From assembly GCF_030463565.1 (NCBI RefSeq), contig NC_134646.1, positions 60,715,710 to 60,779,709 on the forward strand: DNA of 64,000 nt, read 5' to 3'. A model generated the notes under the pieces. It was not told the origin of the DNA. It saw only the letters and a program-made list of their open reading frames with translations, and did not search any database. Of the stretch, positions 62,201 to 64,000 are shown piece by piece. The position numbers were made by a program, and so were the translations under genes. Positions within the stretch are counted from its first letter, which is position 1. Each line of letters opens with the position of its first letter. This DNA is from Pelecanus crispus (Eukaryota > Chordata > Aves > Pelecaniformes > Pelecanidae).

Positions 62201-64000
62201 CTTCTTTTACACTACTTTGGTTTATGCTTTCATCACTCGTAACAATAGAAGATTTTATTTGAATAATGTGAGAGCTTTTATAATATTATTAAGTATAAGA
62301 ATATATGTCTAATTCTGATGCAGTCATTCGAAATAGTGACTTTTAATAAACTTTAGGATTAACCTCAAAGAAAATTCTTCCACTGTGTTAGGTAGAGCAC
62401 TGTTTTTTCAACTGTATCATATTGTCTGTGTAACTAATGCAACATTTGTTTTCTTTGCTTTCCTATTTTTGTTCCCTCTGTCTTTGGAATACAGAGCCTT
62501 GGCACTGGTGTGTGGTTATAGAGCCCTCGGACTTCACTGGTGATGTGAGCACAAGAAAGCGTACAACAGCCACTCTCCGGCACACGCTCGTCCTGCACCT
62601 CAGCGGTCCTATGCAAGTAAATGCCTCACACTTGATCACGGCTGAATATGATACGGAGAAGGTGAGCGGTGTTATCAACCCGCAATGCGATGGGATGGGA
62701 CGAGGAGCACAGCAGCACCAAGCCCTTTGCAAGTGGAGGATTCAGTCATGAAAATCATGGAGGATTTCAATTTCATGAAAAACTAATCTAATATTTGTTG
62801 AAACAATTCTACCAACAGAGGAAAGTGGGACTGCTTGTGTCAGAAGGGGTAAGTTTATCAGCTGAACCGAATGGGATTTTCATTTATGCCAGGAATGCCT
62901 CTGGCATCTACTATAAGATCATTGTGAGCATGGCTCACTATGGCTAAACATCTGCAGGGGATGGACAGTATCTTATGATAGGGGAAAATAAGAAGAGTCA
63001 GGAATTCCTAATTTCAAAACCTATCTTGGATATTGATAGGGCACCCTGGGGTAGGCTGGGATTTGGAAAGAATTAGCTCATACGTAAACAAACCAGGCAG
63101 GCAAGACAACAGGCTTTTTAGAGCAGGCAGTCACAAAATGCTTCAGAGAGTTAAAGCAATTAACATGCTATCTATTATTGCCATTATCCGGTCCCTACCA
63201 CAATTATATCTCAATGCAGTTCCTGTTGATATCAGGATAAGAGCAGGCTAATTTTTCAGTTTGAGCACTGTGTACGCTAGCTCTTGAAGAGAACTGACAT
63301 TGCGAGGAAATAAAAATAATTATACTAATAAAAAAAGTTGAAAACCACTGGAGAGACTTCCACTTGCTGTACAATGCTTGAATGCACATATTGTCTTTGC
63401 CTGCCCACATTGCTCCTGTAAGTCCCACCCCATGTGTGGGGCGGGGGGGGGTCTGCAAAACAGCGTCTGCAGTTCTCCGTCATGTTGATTATAATCACTG
63501 CTCCTTCTAACTGCACCGCAGATACATAAAAACTCTCCTTGCATCTGTTAGTTAGAGGCTCTCGAGGAGAGGAAGGAGACACGGAGACTACCCTTACTGA
63601 CCAGAACAGCGCGCAGCTTTACACCTTCACCTCCACGGGTGCAGTGGGTGCTGCAGGGCACGGATGGGGCCTGAGAACAACTCCTGTGAGCAGAGGGGGA
63701 GGAGGAGGAGGGCTGGCAGGAAATCAAGACAGGGCAGAGATGCTGTTGCCTGGTTAGGGGCAGCACCCAGAAGAAACAGCAGGGAGATAATGGGCCCCCC
63801 ATGGTAGAGACACCACGGCCGTTGAGGGTCCAGTCCGGATGCTCAGCTACATCACCAGGTTGCCAAGGTCATGCTACCTTGTTTTCAGCTCTGTGGGTGA
63901 GTTGTACTTGCTCCATTCAGATACAAACCTCCAGACTGCTGCACAGGCCTTTGCTGCTATGGCATGGGGCTACTGAAAATTAATACATCGGCTGTAGTCT
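59230..64000. other. Non-coding right flank, possible RHOH upstream region
   Basis: No protein-coding gene is recognised. The 60640-60950 stretch is GC-richer and has CpGs and ETS-like core motifs (for example AGGAAGTG near 60858), compatible with a blood-cell promoter for RHOH. This is inference only. A 16-bp palindrome lies at 61910-61925 and a G run near 63443-63450. Confidence 0.4.
61910..61925. repeat. 16-bp perfect palindrome
   Basis: TGTCCTTTAAAGGACA equals its own reverse complement, with no spacer. No gene or element is evident around it. Confidence 0.85.

Overview
The window is from a bird, probably Neoaves. The signs are an avian-type CR1 LINE 3' fragment, a solo LTR of a family typical of bird genomes, spliced vertebrate genes with consensus GT-AG introns, and the pairing of CHRNA9 with RHOH (neighbours on human 4p14, recalled from general knowledge). 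Most of the 64 kb is AT-rich non-coding DNA. No bacterial-style operons, CRISPR arrays or rRNA genes are present.

Layout. 1-13.6 kb: non-coding, with a 557-bp solo LTR at 6558-7114 flanked by a 5-bp target duplication. 13.7-19.6 kb: the complete five-exon coding sequence of CHRNA9 (nicotinic receptor alpha-9) on the minus strand. 19.9-20.7 kb: an unrecognised 244-codon stop-free frame on the plus strand, divergent from CHRNA9. 21.5-30.6 kb: an ORF-poor stretch with a perfect 13-bp hairpin and a good minus-strand poly(A) signal at its left edge. 30.9-35.4 kb: the most notable locus, two head-to-head paralogous genes that encode tyrosine-recombinase-like proteins, with a CpG-rich region between them. 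35.5-58.5 kb: non-coding, with a CR1 fragment, a C-rich minisatellite and a GC-rich patch near 53 kb. 58.5-59.1 kb: RHOH, complete in one coding exon on the minus strand. 59.2-64 kb: non-coding, probably including 5' exons and promoter of RHOH.

The recombinase-like pair. Each gene has a short first exon in the CpG-rich region and a long second exon, joined by a phase-1 intron at the same place. Predicted products are 377 aa (minus) and 357 aa (plus). Both retain the box-I arginine region and the His of the HxxR motif. Both carry the same Arg-to-Trp change (HSFW) and both stop a few residues after the ARW motif, before the catalytic tyrosine. Both are open from end to end, have TATA-like and CCAAT promoter elements, and differ from each other mostly at synonymous sites in the conserved blocks. 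The simplest reading is a catalytically dead, host-domesticated recombinase of DIRS/Ngaro type, duplicated in inverted orientation and kept by selection.

CHRNA9 and RHOH are ordinary vertebrate genes with no evident functional link to each other or to the recombinase-like pair. RHOH is a GTPase-defective haematopoietic Rho protein, and this copy has Ser at the position where human RHOH has Asn62.
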